Shown here: in pieces, positions 16,823-26,345 of the stretch | How positions within the stretch are numbered: the first letter of the stretch is position 1 | How the letters are laid out: each line of letters begins with the position of its first letter | Assembly (NCBI GenBank): GCA_902760595.1 | Contig: CACWHI010000010.1 | Coordinates: 1 to 51,778 of the forward strand | DNA from: an uncultured Eubacteriales bacterium | GTDB taxonomy: Bacteria; Bacillota; Clostridia; Christensenellales; Aristaeellaceae | DNA: 51,778 bases | Reading direction: 5' to 3' | The notes under the pieces: model-generated | What the model was told of the DNA's origin: nothing | What the model saw: the letters and a program-made list of their open reading frames with translations, nothing else | Database searches by the model: none | Program-made: the position numbers and the translations under genes

Positions 16823-16867
16823 GTGACGTCTCGCACCCCCGCATCAGCGTTAATAATCGGTTGCTTC

Positions 16868-17182
16868 TCAAGCCTGTTCGGCTGTTTTGAACATTAGTAT
16901 CATCTGGGTCGCCAGGCTCCCCTGCCGCACCGCCGCGGCGATCCGGCCGGACTGCCCGGCGGCCTGATCCAGCAGACCCTCCGGGATGGTCAGCAGCGGT
17001 ACCCCGGCGAGCCGAGCCGCGTCCCCCAGCCGCTTGGCCGTATTCGGCGCGGCGGCCTCATCCATCAGCACCGCGCCGCAGTTCCCGGATTTCAGCTGCC
17101 TGAGCACCGTGTCCGTGCCGAGGCTCAGCTGCCCGGCGCGTCTGCTCAGGCCGATCAGGCCGCTCAGCTTGCTCTGATTCAC
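16868..17182 (-). CDS. ylxQ: L7Ae-family ribosomal-type RNA-binding protein YlxQ
   Basis: This small L7Ae/L30e-fold protein (104 residues from a GTG start) begins VNQSKLSGLIGLSRRAGQLSLG, as YlxQ proteins do, and carries the family's DEAAAPNTAKRL stretch. The frame could be opened further upstream, but a GTG at 17182 lies behind GGAGCGG and overlaps the rnpM stop by 4 bases (GTGA), so this start is preferred. It binds structured RNA; its precise role is not well settled. It sits between rnpM and infB, as in Bacillus. Confidence 0.88.
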   Translation of the reverse strand: MNQSKLSGLIGLSRRAGQLSLGTDTVLRQLKSGNCGAVLMDEAAAPNTAKRLGDAARLAGVPLLTIPEGLLDQAAGQSGRIAAAVRQGSLATQMILMFKTAEQA

Positions 17183-17460
17183 TCCGCCGCTCCTTCCGCG
17201 GCGCGGACCGAGGCCTCCAGGCCCTCGTAGGCCGCAGCGTCCACCGCGCATTCGAACGCGCGCTCCAGCTGCCGCTGCTTACGCGCCATTTTCAGGCACT
17301 CGGAGCTGGCGCACAGATAGGCGCCGCGTCCCGATTTCTTGCCGGTCGGATCGATCAGGATCTCGCCCTCGGGCGTCCTGACGACCCGCAGCAGCTCCTT
17401 CTTCGGCTTCATCTCACGGCAGCCCACGCACATGCGCATGGGGATCTTCCTCGGTTTCAT
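17179..17460 (-). CDS. rnpM: RNase P modulator RnpM (YlxR)
   Basis: This 93-residue YlxR-family protein binds the RNase P RNA and tunes its activity in Bacillus. The hallmarks are RMCVGCRE near the N-terminus, with a conserved Cys pair, and GRGAYLC in the middle. The start is ATG 17460, with GAGG 6 bases upstream; a GTG directly before it is an alternative. It lies between nusA and ylxQ, with translational overlap into ylxQ. Confidence 0.93.
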   Translation of the reverse strand: MKPRKIPMRMCVGCREMKPKKELLRVVRTPEGEILIDPTGKKSGRGAYLCASSECLKMARKQRQLERAFECAVDAAAYEGLEASVRAAEGAAE

Positions 17461-17484
17461 CACAAGCCTCGCCGCTCCTTACGA

Positions 17485-18678
17485 TCACAGGATATCGTCT
17501 TCCTCCGGAAGGTGGCTGTAATCCTCGTACTCATCGGAAATCACCGTGCCCTGCACCTCCGGCGTCGGGGCGTTGGCGTGCTGCAGCTGCATCAGCTCGG
17601 CCACCTGGGTCTGGGACTTGATGTCGATCTTCCAGGTAGTCAGCTTGGCCGCCAGGCGGGCGTTCTGGCCCTCCTTGCCGATGGCCAGGGAAAGCTGGGA
17701 ATCCGGCACCACCACGCGGCAGATCTTCTCCTCCTCGGAAATGAAAACGGAGATGACGTGCGCCGGGTTCAGCGCGTTGGCCACGAACTCCGCAGGTTCG
17801 GGAGACCACTTGATGATATCGATCTTCTCGTTCTTGAGCTCCTGCACCACCTTGTCCACGCGGCTGCCGCGCGGGCCGACGCAGGCGCCGACCGGGTCGA
17901 TGCTCGGGTCGATGGAGTGGACCGCCATCTTGGTGCGGCTGCCGGCCTCGCGCGCGATGGACTTGATCTGGACGACACCGGAGGTGATCTCAGGCACTTC
18001 CATCTCAAACAGGCGCTTGACCAGGTTCGTATGCGCGCGGGAAACGCGGATCTGCGCCGCCAGGCCGGTGCGGCCGGGCTTGGCGACCTGAAGCACATAC
18101 ACCTTCAGGTGGTCGCCCTCGTGGTATTCCTCATTCGGCATGAAATCCGAGGCGTCCATGACGCCCTGGGTGCGGCCGACCTCAAAGAGGACGGACTTCG
18201 CGTCCGCCTTGAGGACGATGCCAGTCATGATCTCGTTTTCCTTTTCGCTCATCTCATCGTAGATCTTGCCGTGCTCCGCCTCGCGCAGGCGCTGCATGAT
18301 GACCTGCTTTGCGGTCTGGGCGGCGACGCGGCCGAAATCGCTGGGCGTCACGTCCACTTCTACGATGTCGCCCATTTCGCAGTTGGGGCTGATCTTCTGG
18401 GCCTCCGCCAGGGTGATCTGGTTGGCCTCGTCCTCGACCTCCTCGACCACGACCTTGCGGGCGAAGACCTGGATGCCGAACTGGCGGGTCAGGCTCACGG
18501 CTAGGTTCAGCGGTGCCGTGCCCTTCTTGATATTCTTGCGGTAGGCCGCCTTGCAGGCCTCCTCGATCGCGCCGATGATCAGGTCCTCGCTGATGTCCTT
18601 CTCACGCGCCAGCATGACTACGGCGTCCAGGATCTCAGCCTTATTGGATGCGGGCTGCGCCGCCTTTCTGTTTGCCAT
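17485..18678 (-). CDS. nusA: Transcription termination/antitermination factor NusA
   Basis: NusA binds RNA polymerase and nascent RNA and affects pausing, termination and antitermination. The protein has 397 residues. It has an N-terminal polymerase-binding domain, an S1 domain (about 130-200), and two KH domains with GPRGSRV and IGKEGQNARLA. It lacks the C-terminal acidic repeats of E. coli NusA, as usual in Bacillota, and ends in a short acidic tail. AAAGGAAG precedes the ATG. It is the second gene of the rimP operon. Confidence 0.96.
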   Translation of the reverse strand: MANRKAAQPASNKAEILDAVVMLAREKDISEDLIIGAIEEACKAAYRKNIKKGTAPLNLAVSLTRQFGIQVFARKVVVEEVEDEANQITLAEAQKISPNCEMGDIVEVDVTPSDFGRVAAQTAKQVIMQRLREAEHGKIYDEMSEKENEIMTGIVLKADAKSVLFEVGRTQGVMDASDFMPNEEYHEGDHLKVYVLQVAKPGRTGLAAQIRVSRAHTNLVKRLFEMEVPEITSGVVQIKSIAREAGSRTKMAVHSIDPSIDPVGACVGPRGSRVDKVVQELKNEKIDIIKWSPEPAEFVANALNPAHVISVFISEEEKICRVVVPDSQLSLAIGKEGQNARLAAKLTTWKIDIKSQTQVAELMQLQHANAPTPEVQGTVISDEYEDYSHLPEEDDIL

Positions 18679-18699
18679 TTCGCTCTTCCTTTCTCTCTA

Positions 18700-19212
18700 T
18701 CACTCGTTGGGCAGGGTATCCGAATCGATCACGATACCCTCAGTATCATCCTCAAGCGCGCTCAGATCCGGCACCAACCGCACCAGCGACACCGCCTTGC
18801 GCGGGAAGGACAGCTCTTGGCCGCCCACCGAAACCGCGACCGCCTCGTCGTCCATCCGGGTCAGCAGCCCCTCAAACAGCTTGCTGCCGTCCTGCGGCCG
18901 GTAAAGATGCACGGAGACCCGATGGCCCATGGCCTTGCGGATGTCGCGCTCGGTGCGGACGGGGCGGTCCAGGCCCGGCGAACAGACCTCCATAAAGTCG
19001 TAGTCGATATCCTCCGCCTTCGGCTGCACGGCATGGTGGAAGCGCTCGCAGTCGTCCAGGGAAAGCCCGCCCTCCTTATCCACATAAAAGCGGAGATAGC
19101 GGCCCTGCGGCTCCTTTTCCATCAGCACGTCACAGAACTCAAGGCCCATTTGCGCCGCCGTCGCCTCGCAGAAGGGGCGCAGCGTGTCCAGTGTCAGCTG
19201 CTTCTTTGCCAT
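18700..19212 (-). CDS. rimP: Ribosome maturation factor RimP
   Basis: RimP is needed for 30S subunit maturation. From the ATG at 19212 (GAGG upstream) the protein has 170 residues with the RimP pattern: GLEFCDVLMEKE, LRFYVDKEGGLSLDDC and VCSPGLDRP. The frame is open further upstream, but the extra residues look random and have no binding site. The C-terminus ends in an acidic stretch. It is the first gene of the operon, with a good promoter about 150 bases upstream. Confidence 0.94.
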   Translation of the reverse strand: MAKKQLTLDTLRPFCEATAAQMGLEFCDVLMEKEPQGRYLRFYVDKEGGLSLDDCERFHHAVQPKAEDIDYDFMEVCSPGLDRPVRTERDIRKAMGHRVSVHLYRPQDGSKLFEGLLTRMDDEAVAVSVGGQELSFPRKAVSLVRLVPDLSALEDDTEGIVIDSDTLPNE

Positions 19213-19355
19213 ACTCACCTCAAAACATAAAAAGCGGGCCCCTGCCGCCGTACCGGAAACAGGCATGGCTTTCCCATGCTTCTTTCCTTCCAGCAGTTCC
19301 CACTTTTCGTTAAAACCCTCTTTCCTCACGGTTGTTGATACACTGCAACGGCAGG

Positions 19356-19384
19356 ATTATATCATACCCTTTCAGTAAAGACAA
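19356..19384 (-). promoter_or_regulatory. Promoter of the rimP-nusA-infB-truB operon
   Basis: The -35 box TTGTCT (19379-19384) and -10 box TATAAT (19356-19361, preceded by TGA) are 17 bases apart on the minus strand. The transcript would have a leader of about 135 bases containing a small 6-bp hairpin near 19263-19279. Confidence 0.8.
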
Positions 19385-19392
19385 GTCTTTTT

Positions 19393-20736
19393 TTATGCCG
19401 CTTCACGCGGAAGCATCTTTTTGCTGACCGCGTTCAGGTAAAAGACGTAGACCACCGAGGAGAGGAACCAGGTGAACGGATAGATCCAGCAGACCAGGCG
19501 GATATCGTGCCAGACCTGGCCGATGGTCATCAGGGTGATGACGCGCACCAGGCACCAGCAGACCAGCATCACGACCATGGGCGTCATCGGCTTGCCCAGG
19601 CCCCTGGCCACGGCGGACGCGGTATGCGAAAAGCCGACCAGACAGTAAAACAGGGCGCAGATGCGCGTGCGCGTGACGCCGAAGCCAACAATGACCGGAT
19701 CGCGGTTGAACAGCGTGATTAGGCTGGGCGCCAGCAGATGCATGACCATGCCCATGACCAGCAGCAGGCCCACGGTGCAGCCGAGGCCGAAGCGCATGCC
19801 CTCGCGGATGCGTTCCTTTTTCCGCGCGCCCATATTCTGGGAAACGAAGGTGGTCAGCGCCATAGAGAAGGCCGTCACGGGCAGGAAGGCGAAGCCCTCG
19901 ATCTTGCTGCTCGCGCCGAGACCCGCCATGGCCTCGCTGCCAAAGCTGTTGATGTAGGACTGGATCAGGATATTGGACAGGTCGATGACGCAGCCCTGCA
20001 GCGCCGTGGGGATGCCGTAGCGGAAAATCTGGACGGCGCTGTCCTTATCCAGCCGGATCGCGCGGGGCCGCAGCCGATAGCTGTGGTGCGTATGGAGCAG
20101 CAGCCGCGCCACCAGCGCCATGCTGAGCGTCTGCGACAGCACGGTCGCCAGCGCCGCGCCGTCCACCCCCATGTGGAATACGCCGATGAACAGCAGGTCC
20201 AGGAAGATGTTCGTCACCGAGCTGATGATCAGGTAAACGAGCGGGTGCCTGCTGTCCCCCGCCGCCTGCAGGATGCCGACGAACACGTTGTACATGACGA
20301 TGGCGAAGGAGCCGGTGAAATAGACCCGCAGGTACTGGTTCGCCTGGTCCAGCACGCGCTCCGGCGTCCCCATCCAGCCCAGCACATGGGGCGAAAGGAA
20401 TATGCCGCACAGCGTCATCAGCACGCTGAATACCAGGCCCAGGCCGACGGCCGTATGGACTGCCTTCCCGGTGGCGGCGTCGTCGCACGCGCCGATGTGC
20501 CGGGCGATGACCACGCCCGCGCCCATGGCGAAGCCCATAAAAAAGGCCGTCATCAGGTAAATATAAGAAGCCGTGGACGTCACCGCCGCAAGCGCATCCG
20601 CGTTGATCAGATTGCCGACGATCAGCGAGTCCACGGTATTGTACATCTGCTGGAAAAACTGACCGATGAAGACCGGAACGGCGAAGCCGATGAGCTTGCC
20701 AGAGATGCTGCCTTCCGTCATCAGTTGTTCCGACAC
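19393..20736 (-). CDS. MATE-family multidrug/Na+-coupled efflux transporter
   Basis: This 447-residue membrane protein has about 12 hydrophobic helices and the MATE pattern: FAVPVFIGQFFQQMYNTVDSLIVGNL at the N-terminus is typical of the DinF/NorM-like branch in Clostridia. It exports cationic drugs or metabolites in exchange for Na+ or H+; the substrate cannot be told. The start is GTG at 20736, preceded by GGGAGGGGAAC. It has its own promoter and a 5' stem-loop in the leader, so it is not simply part of the ftsZ transcript. Confidence 0.9.
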   Translation of the reverse strand: MSEQLMTEGSISGKLIGFAVPVFIGQFFQQMYNTVDSLIVGNLINADALAAVTSTASYIYLMTAFFMGFAMGAGVVIARHIGACDDAATGKAVHTAVGLGLVFSVLMTLCGIFLSPHVLGWMGTPERVLDQANQYLRVYFTGSFAIVMYNVFVGILQAAGDSRHPLVYLIISSVTNIFLDLLFIGVFHMGVDGAALATVLSQTLSMALVARLLLHTHHSYRLRPRAIRLDKDSAVQIFRYGIPTALQGCVIDLSNILIQSYINSFGSEAMAGLGASSKIEGFAFLPVTAFSMALTTFVSQNMGARKKERIREGMRFGLGCTVGLLLVMGMVMHLLAPSLITLFNRDPVIVGFGVTRTRICALFYCLVGFSHTASAVARGLGKPMTPMVVMLVCWCLVRVITLMTIGQVWHDIRLVCWIYPFTWFLSSVVYVFYLNAVSKKMLPREAA

Positions 20737-20751
20737 TGCGTTCCCCTCCCG

Positions 20752-20770
20752 GACGCCTCCGGGCGTCCGG
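20752..20770. repeat. Hairpin in the MATE gene leader
   Basis: The arms around GACGCC and GGCGTC form a nearly perfect GC-rich stem of about 8 bp with a tiny loop. It would lie at the very 5' end of the MATE mRNA, just before its ribosome binding site. It could stabilise the message or limit translation. No T-run follows on the minus strand. Confidence 0.5.
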
Positions 20771-20775
20771 TAAGG

Positions 20776-20804
20776 AAGATAGCACTTTCAGGGGAAAACG
20801 TCAA
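20776..20804 (-). promoter_or_regulatory. Promoter of the MATE transporter gene
   Basis: The -35 box TTGACG (20799-20804) and -10 box TATCTT (20776-20781, preceded by TGC) are 17 bases apart on the minus strand, in the 82-base gap after the coiled-coil gene. Confidence 0.75.
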
Positions 20805-20818
20805 GACGTCCGCGGGTT

Positions 20819-23407
20819 TTATTCCGCCTTAGCTGCCTCCAATTCGGCGGTCAGCTGGCTGATGGTCTGCCTGGCCGCGGTCAGGTCAGCGGTCAGGTTA
20901 TTGATCTGCAGGCTCAGCGCGGCTACCCGTTCCTCAGAGGCGCTCTGGCGCAGCGCGGTCAGCTGCGCGTTCGCCTCCGCCAGCTCGGCGGTCAGCCGGT
21001 CGACCTCGGCCTGGAGGCCCTCTTTTTCGGCGGCATGCGTATCCGACCGGTCCTGAATGCCGTTCAGGCGCGCCTGGAGCTCATTGCGCTCCTGCTCTGT
21101 CCTGCCGTTGTTCAGCAGGGACGCGGACAGGTGCGTGGCCAGGGTGTTCAGCGCGGCATAGGCGTTATCGAGCCGCTGCCTGAGCACCGCGTCGGCGGCG
21201 TCGTGTTCCGCCTGGATTCCATCCAGCCGCGCCTGCAGCTCGCCTGCCGTTTTCTGCTGCGCCGCGAGCTGCTCCCGCAGGGTCTCCGACTCCGCGCCAG
21301 ACTCCTTCGCGGCGTCAAGCTCGGCCTGGAGGCGGGCGATCTCCTGGTTCAGCTGGTCAGCCTGTGCGCTTGCTTGCGCCAGCTTTTCGCTGTCCGCCTG
21401 GCGTTCCGCCCGGACGCTCTCCAGCTCGGCGCGCGCGGCTTCCAGTTCCTTTTCAGCCTGCTGGTAGCGGCTGTACACTTCGTTCTCGTTTTCCAGCAGT
21501 GCTGTCCGCTGCTGTGCTTCAGCCAGGCTCTTGGCCAGCTCGTCAGACTTTACCGTCAGCTCGTCGACCCGCTTGCTCAGGCTGTCGCGCTCTGTCTGCG
21601 CCTGCCCGAGGGCCTTGTTCGCTTCCGTCAGCTGAGTGCCCAGCGCTTCAGCTTCCTTCATCTGCGCGTCTTTCTGCTCGGTCAGGCTTTGGTTCGCCGC
21701 GGTCAAGCTGTCTCGCTCCGCGGTCACGGCCACGAGCTGCCCGGCTGTCTTCTGAAGCTCTGAAATCAGGCTGGACTTATCGGCTTCCAGCCTGGTCTTC
21801 TCGTCCTGAGCGTTCTTCAGCTCTTTGTTCAGCTTCTCAAGCTCGGCATTAGCCTTATCCGCGAGTTCCTTGGCGCCCGTCAGCTGCAGGTTCAGCGTTT
21901 CCCGCTCTTCCGTCAGCGCGGTAACCTGCTCCTGGGCTGCTTTCAGCGAGGCGTTCAGCGCTTCGGTGTCCTTCTCGCCCGCATCCGCCTTCGCGCTCGC
22001 TTCGTACGCGTTCACCTGTGCCTGCAGCTTCTCCCGCTCCGCGGTCAGGGTCAGCACCTGCTTCTGCGCCTCATCCAGCGCGGTCTCAGCGTCCGCGCTG
22101 CGCTTTTCAAGGGCGCTCTGGCTGTTCTTCAGCCCGTCGAGCTCCTGTCGCAGTCGGTCGCGGTCCGCGGTCAGTCCAGCCAGCTGGGTCTTCGTCTCCG
22201 CGAGGTCAGCTTCGGCATTCGCGCGGCGCTCATCCAGCTCTGTCTGCGCCGCCTGCAGCGCGAGGATCCGCTCATTCAGCTGCTCGATCTCGTGCGCGTT
22301 CGTTTCAGCCGGAGCATCCGGTGCCGGCGCCTCTGTCTGCGCGGGCTGCTCAGGCGCGGCCTTCGCAGCCAGGGCCGCCTGCAGCCCGTCCCGTTCCTCG
22401 GTCAGGGCCGCGAGCTGCTTCCGGGCTTCCTCCAGCGCCGCCTGGGTCTCGGTCTCGCTCTGTGTCTGCGCGTTCTTCTGCTCGTCCAGCTGTTTCTTCA
22501 GCTGATCACGCTCGGCGGTCAGGCTGCTCGCCAGCGTCTGCGATTCCGCGAGGTCCGCTTCGGCGTTCGCCCTGCGCTCATCGAGCGCGGTCTGGTCCGC
22601 CTGGAGACTGCTGATACGCTCGTTCAGCTGCTCGATCTGCGATGTGAGCTCCGTGACGCGCGCCTGCGCCTCGTTCGCCTGCTTCGCGGCATTCAGCGCC
22701 TTCTGCTCCGCGCTGGCCTTGCCGCTTTCCAGGGCTGTGATCTGGTTGTTCAGGCTGCGGATCGTCCCGTCCTTCAGGAGGATCTGGTCGCTCAGGTCTT
22801 TCACCTCGTCGTTCTTCGCGTCCAGCTGCTCGAACAGGTCGTTCGCTTCCTTCAGCAGCGCCTGGTACTCTTCGTCCGGGTCCTTGACCTGGGACGCGTT
22901 CTGGATCCTGAGCAGCGTATTTTCACGCGTGAGCACCTGCAGCTGGCGCTGGTCCTTGGTCATCTGCTCCCGGAGCGTCTCCACGGTCGCCTTCTGCTTG
23001 TCCAGCTCGCCGCGCGCGCGCATCAGCTGCGTTTCCACATCGTCCGCTTCAGCCGCGTCCGTTTCGGGGTTCAGGATGCTGTTCAGCCTGTCCAGCTCGG
23101 CCTGCAGGCTGGTGTTTTCATCTGAGAGCTGCCGCGCCTGCTGCTGTGATTCGCTCAGGGCGGCGTCCTTTTCCGCCAGCGCGCTCTCGGCTTCTTCGGC
23201 GCGCGCCTTGGCGGAGGTCACCTGCCCGATCATATCCACACCGCCGTCGATCTCCGCCAGCTCCTGGGACAGCTTCGCGTTACGTGAGCGAAGTCCGATG
23301 GCCTCCCCGCTGAGATTATTGATGCGCAGCAGGGCGAATACCAGGATGGCGGTCACCGCCGCCAGCGCGGCGGCCATGACCCAGATCGGCCATTTCTTAT
23401 TATTCAC
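20819..23407 (-). CDS. Membrane-anchored long coiled-coil protein next to ftsZ
   Basis: I cannot assign a family. The 862-residue protein has a short cytoplasmic N-terminus (MNNKKWPIW), one transmembrane helix (about residues 9-28), then an almost unbroken Ala/Glu/Leu/Gln-rich coiled coil to the C-terminus. A Pro/Ala-rich hinge (APEQPAQTEAPAPDAP) lies in the first half. An internal duplication of about 56 residues, beginning EQLNERI and containing LDERRANAEADLAE, occurs on both sides of this hinge. The start is GTG at 23407 with GGAGG upstream. It follows ftsZ by 82 bases, suggesting a role in division, cell shape or envelope organisation. The topology resembles EzrA-like or other one-TM coiled-coil proteins, but homology is not claimed. 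Confidence 0.8.
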   Translation of the reverse strand: MNNKKWPIWVMAAALAAVTAILVFALLRINNLSGEAIGLRSRNAKLSQELAEIDGGVDMIGQVTSAKARAEEAESALAEKDAALSESQQQARQLSDENTSLQAELDRLNSILNPETDAAEADDVETQLMRARGELDKQKATVETLREQMTKDQRQLQVLTRENTLLRIQNASQVKDPDEEYQALLKEANDLFEQLDAKNDEVKDLSDQILLKDGTIRSLNNQITALESGKASAEQKALNAAKQANEAQARVTELTSQIEQLNERISSLQADQTALDERRANAEADLAESQTLASSLTAERDQLKKQLDEQKNAQTQSETETQAALEEARKQLAALTEERDGLQAALAAKAAPEQPAQTEAPAPDAPAETNAHEIEQLNERILALQAAQTELDERRANAEADLAETKTQLAGLTADRDRLRQELDGLKNSQSALEKRSADAETALDEAQKQVLTLTAEREKLQAQVNAYEASAKADAGEKDTEALNASLKAAQEQVTALTEERETLNLQLTGAKELADKANAELEKLNKELKNAQDEKTRLEADKSSLISELQKTAGQLVAVTAERDSLTAANQSLTEQKDAQMKEAEALGTQLTEANKALGQAQTERDSLSKRVDELTVKSDELAKSLAEAQQRTALLENENEVYSRYQQAEKELEAARAELESVRAERQADSEKLAQASAQADQLNQEIARLQAELDAAKESGAESETLREQLAAQQKTAGELQARLDGIQAEHDAADAVLRQRLDNAYAALNTLATHLSASLLNNGRTEQERNELQARLNGIQDRSDTHAAEKEGLQAEVDRLTAELAEANAQLTALRQSASEERVAALSLQINNLTADLTAARQTISQLTAELEAAKAE

Positions 23408-23489
23408 GGAATTCCTCCAATAAAGCCAATACCGGAACGCGCGGCAAATGTCGCGTGTTCCGGCAATACTTCATCCTCAGGGATGCGGA

Positions 23490-24848
<1,359 letters not shown>

Positions 24849-24870
24849 GTTATTTCCTCCCAGTAATTAC

Positions 24871-26049
24871 TCAGCCGCCAAACAAATTCCGGAAGAAGCC
24901 GGAAAGTCCGCCGGACGCGGAACGATTGCCTGCGACAGTATCCACAACCAGGTCGAGCAGCCCCAGCGCGCTGGAGTAGGCCGGGCTGGACAGCTTGACC
25001 GCCTTGCGCGGCAGCTCGCGGACCGGGCGCTCCAGCTTGGCGGACAGATAGTCCTTGCCGCCGCGGTTGATGGCCAGACCGCCGCCGGTCAGATAGATGT
25101 TGGACCAGTTGCTCAGCTTGACGCCGCTTTCGCGGATGGCGTCCGCGATGGCCTCGCAGATCTCCTCCGTGCGCGCCTCCAGGATCTTTTCGACCTCTTC
25201 GCGCTCGAAGGTCTTGGTCGCGCCCGTCTTATCGGGAGCGTCGAAGGTGGTCTGCCCGGCGGACAGGCCGTATACATAGGCGCGCTTGATGGTTTCGGCG
25301 GAGTCGATGTTGATATCCAGGCCATAGGCCAGGTCCGCCGAAATATGTCCGCCGCCCATGGGAATGGTTTTCAGATAGGTCAGGGCGTCGCCCTCGACCG
25401 TCATGACCTCGGTGGTCAGGTAGCCGATATCCACCAGCACGGCGGTGCGGTCGCGCTCGGCATCGGGGATGAACAGCATCGCCTGGCCCGTGGGGGTCGA
25501 GAAGCAACCGGTCACGTTGATATCCAGCTTCTTGAAACGGGCGCGGACATCATCGATAAAGAACTGGTCGGCAATCACGAACGAGATCATGGCCCTGAGT
25601 TCATAGCCCCGGGCGTTCATCGGCTCCAGCGTCTTCTCTCCATCGTCCACCATGAACCAGGCGGGACTGCGGTGGATAATCTGGCCGCGCACCTCGCCCA
25701 GCGCCTGGGTAGCGCGCTCGAACAGCTCGTCGATATCCTTGATCGTCACATGCGGGTCAGCGCCCTGCAGGTCGACCTTGGCCTCCACGGCGCGCACAGT
25801 GCAGAAATCGCCGGGAACGCCGATATTGATATCGCGGATCCGCACCTTCGCCTGTTCCTCAGCCTCGTGGATCGCGTTGTTGATGGCGTTGTTGAGCTCA
25901 GAAGGCGCGTTCCACTGCCCGTCCAGGTATCCGTCGTACAGCGCGGTGCCGGCGCCGATGATATCACAGCGCTCGCGGCCGTTCGCTTCCGCTACCAGGG
26001 CGACCAGCTTGCTGGTGCCGAAATCCATTGCTGAGACAACCGTCTTCAT
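24871..26049 (-). CDS. ftsA: Cell division protein FtsA
   Basis: This actin-like ATPase tethers FtsZ to the membrane. The 392-residue protein starts KTVVSAMDFGTSKLVALVA (phosphate-1 motif). It contains an SHS2/1C-like region, a DIGYLTTEV phosphate-2 motif and an adenosine motif with LTGGGLAINRG. It ends in an amphipathic helix (SGFFRNLFGG) fit for membrane attachment. ATG 26049 is preferred, behind GGGAGATGAAGG; an in-frame TTG at 26064 lies inside that binding site. It is the first gene of the ftsA-ftsZ unit. Confidence 0.93.
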   Translation of the reverse strand: MKTVVSAMDFGTSKLVALVAEANGRERCDIIGAGTALYDGYLDGQWNAPSELNNAINNAIHEAEEQAKVRIRDINIGVPGDFCTVRAVEAKVDLQGADPHVTIKDIDELFERATQALGEVRGQIIHRSPAWFMVDDGEKTLEPMNARGYELRAMISFVIADQFFIDDVRARFKKLDINVTGCFSTPTGQAMLFIPDAERDRTAVLVDIGYLTTEVMTVEGDALTYLKTIPMGGGHISADLAYGLDINIDSAETIKRAYVYGLSAGQTTFDAPDKTGATKTFEREEVEKILEARTEEICEAIADAIRESGVKLSNWSNIYLTGGGLAINRGGKDYLSAKLERPVRELPRKAVKLSSPAYSSALGLLDLVVDTVAGNRSASGGLSGFFRNLFGG

Positions 26050-26116
26050 TCCTTCATCTCCCAATCAGGAGCAGCCGCAAGCACGCTTACGGCGCACATC
26101 TACAAATTTTCATCTT

Positions 26117-26145
26117 ATTGTAACTGTTTTGTCATAAATATGCAA
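26117..26145 (-). promoter_or_regulatory. Promoter of ftsA-ftsZ
   Basis: The -35 box TTGCAT (26140-26145) and -10 box TACAAT (26117-26122) are 17 bases apart on the minus strand. They lie about 70 bases upstream of the ftsA ATG, in an AT-rich patch. Confidence 0.75.
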
Positions 26146-26212
26146 GAGGAAAAACGAATTTTTTTCCGTCTCATGCCACTGGTGACGTAAATATGTTAGC
26201 TGGGGCATGGCG

Positions 26213-26341
26213 GGAGAGTGGAGTGTGAAGAGTGGAGAGTGGAGTTCTGGTGCGATCTCTTCGGCTTCCGCCTCAGAGATCGTTTGATCTGTGCGGCGCT
26301 CCGCGCAGTTTCTTCCGCCGCTTCCCACTTCACTCTCTGCC
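26213..26341. repeat. Inverted heptamer-repeat element C
   Basis: The left arm (26213-26250) is four heptamers of type GGAGAGT followed by GGAGTTCTGG. The core holds a 7-bp hairpin (26254-26260 with 26275-26281) with a TTCGGCTTCCGCCTC loop. The right arm (about 26321-26341) is the approximate complement. It shares GGAGTTCTGG and a similar core loop with the element at 40322-40438. It lies between ftsA and the Sua5-type gene. Confidence 0.65.
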
Positions 26342-26345
26342 ATCG

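Noticed and set aside
13805-16897. Very long open frame on the plus strand opposite infB
   Set aside because: It is antisense to a clear IF-2 gene and reads as Gly/Ala/His/Arg/Asp-rich low-complexity sequence, as happens in high-GC DNA. No binding site or domain supports it.
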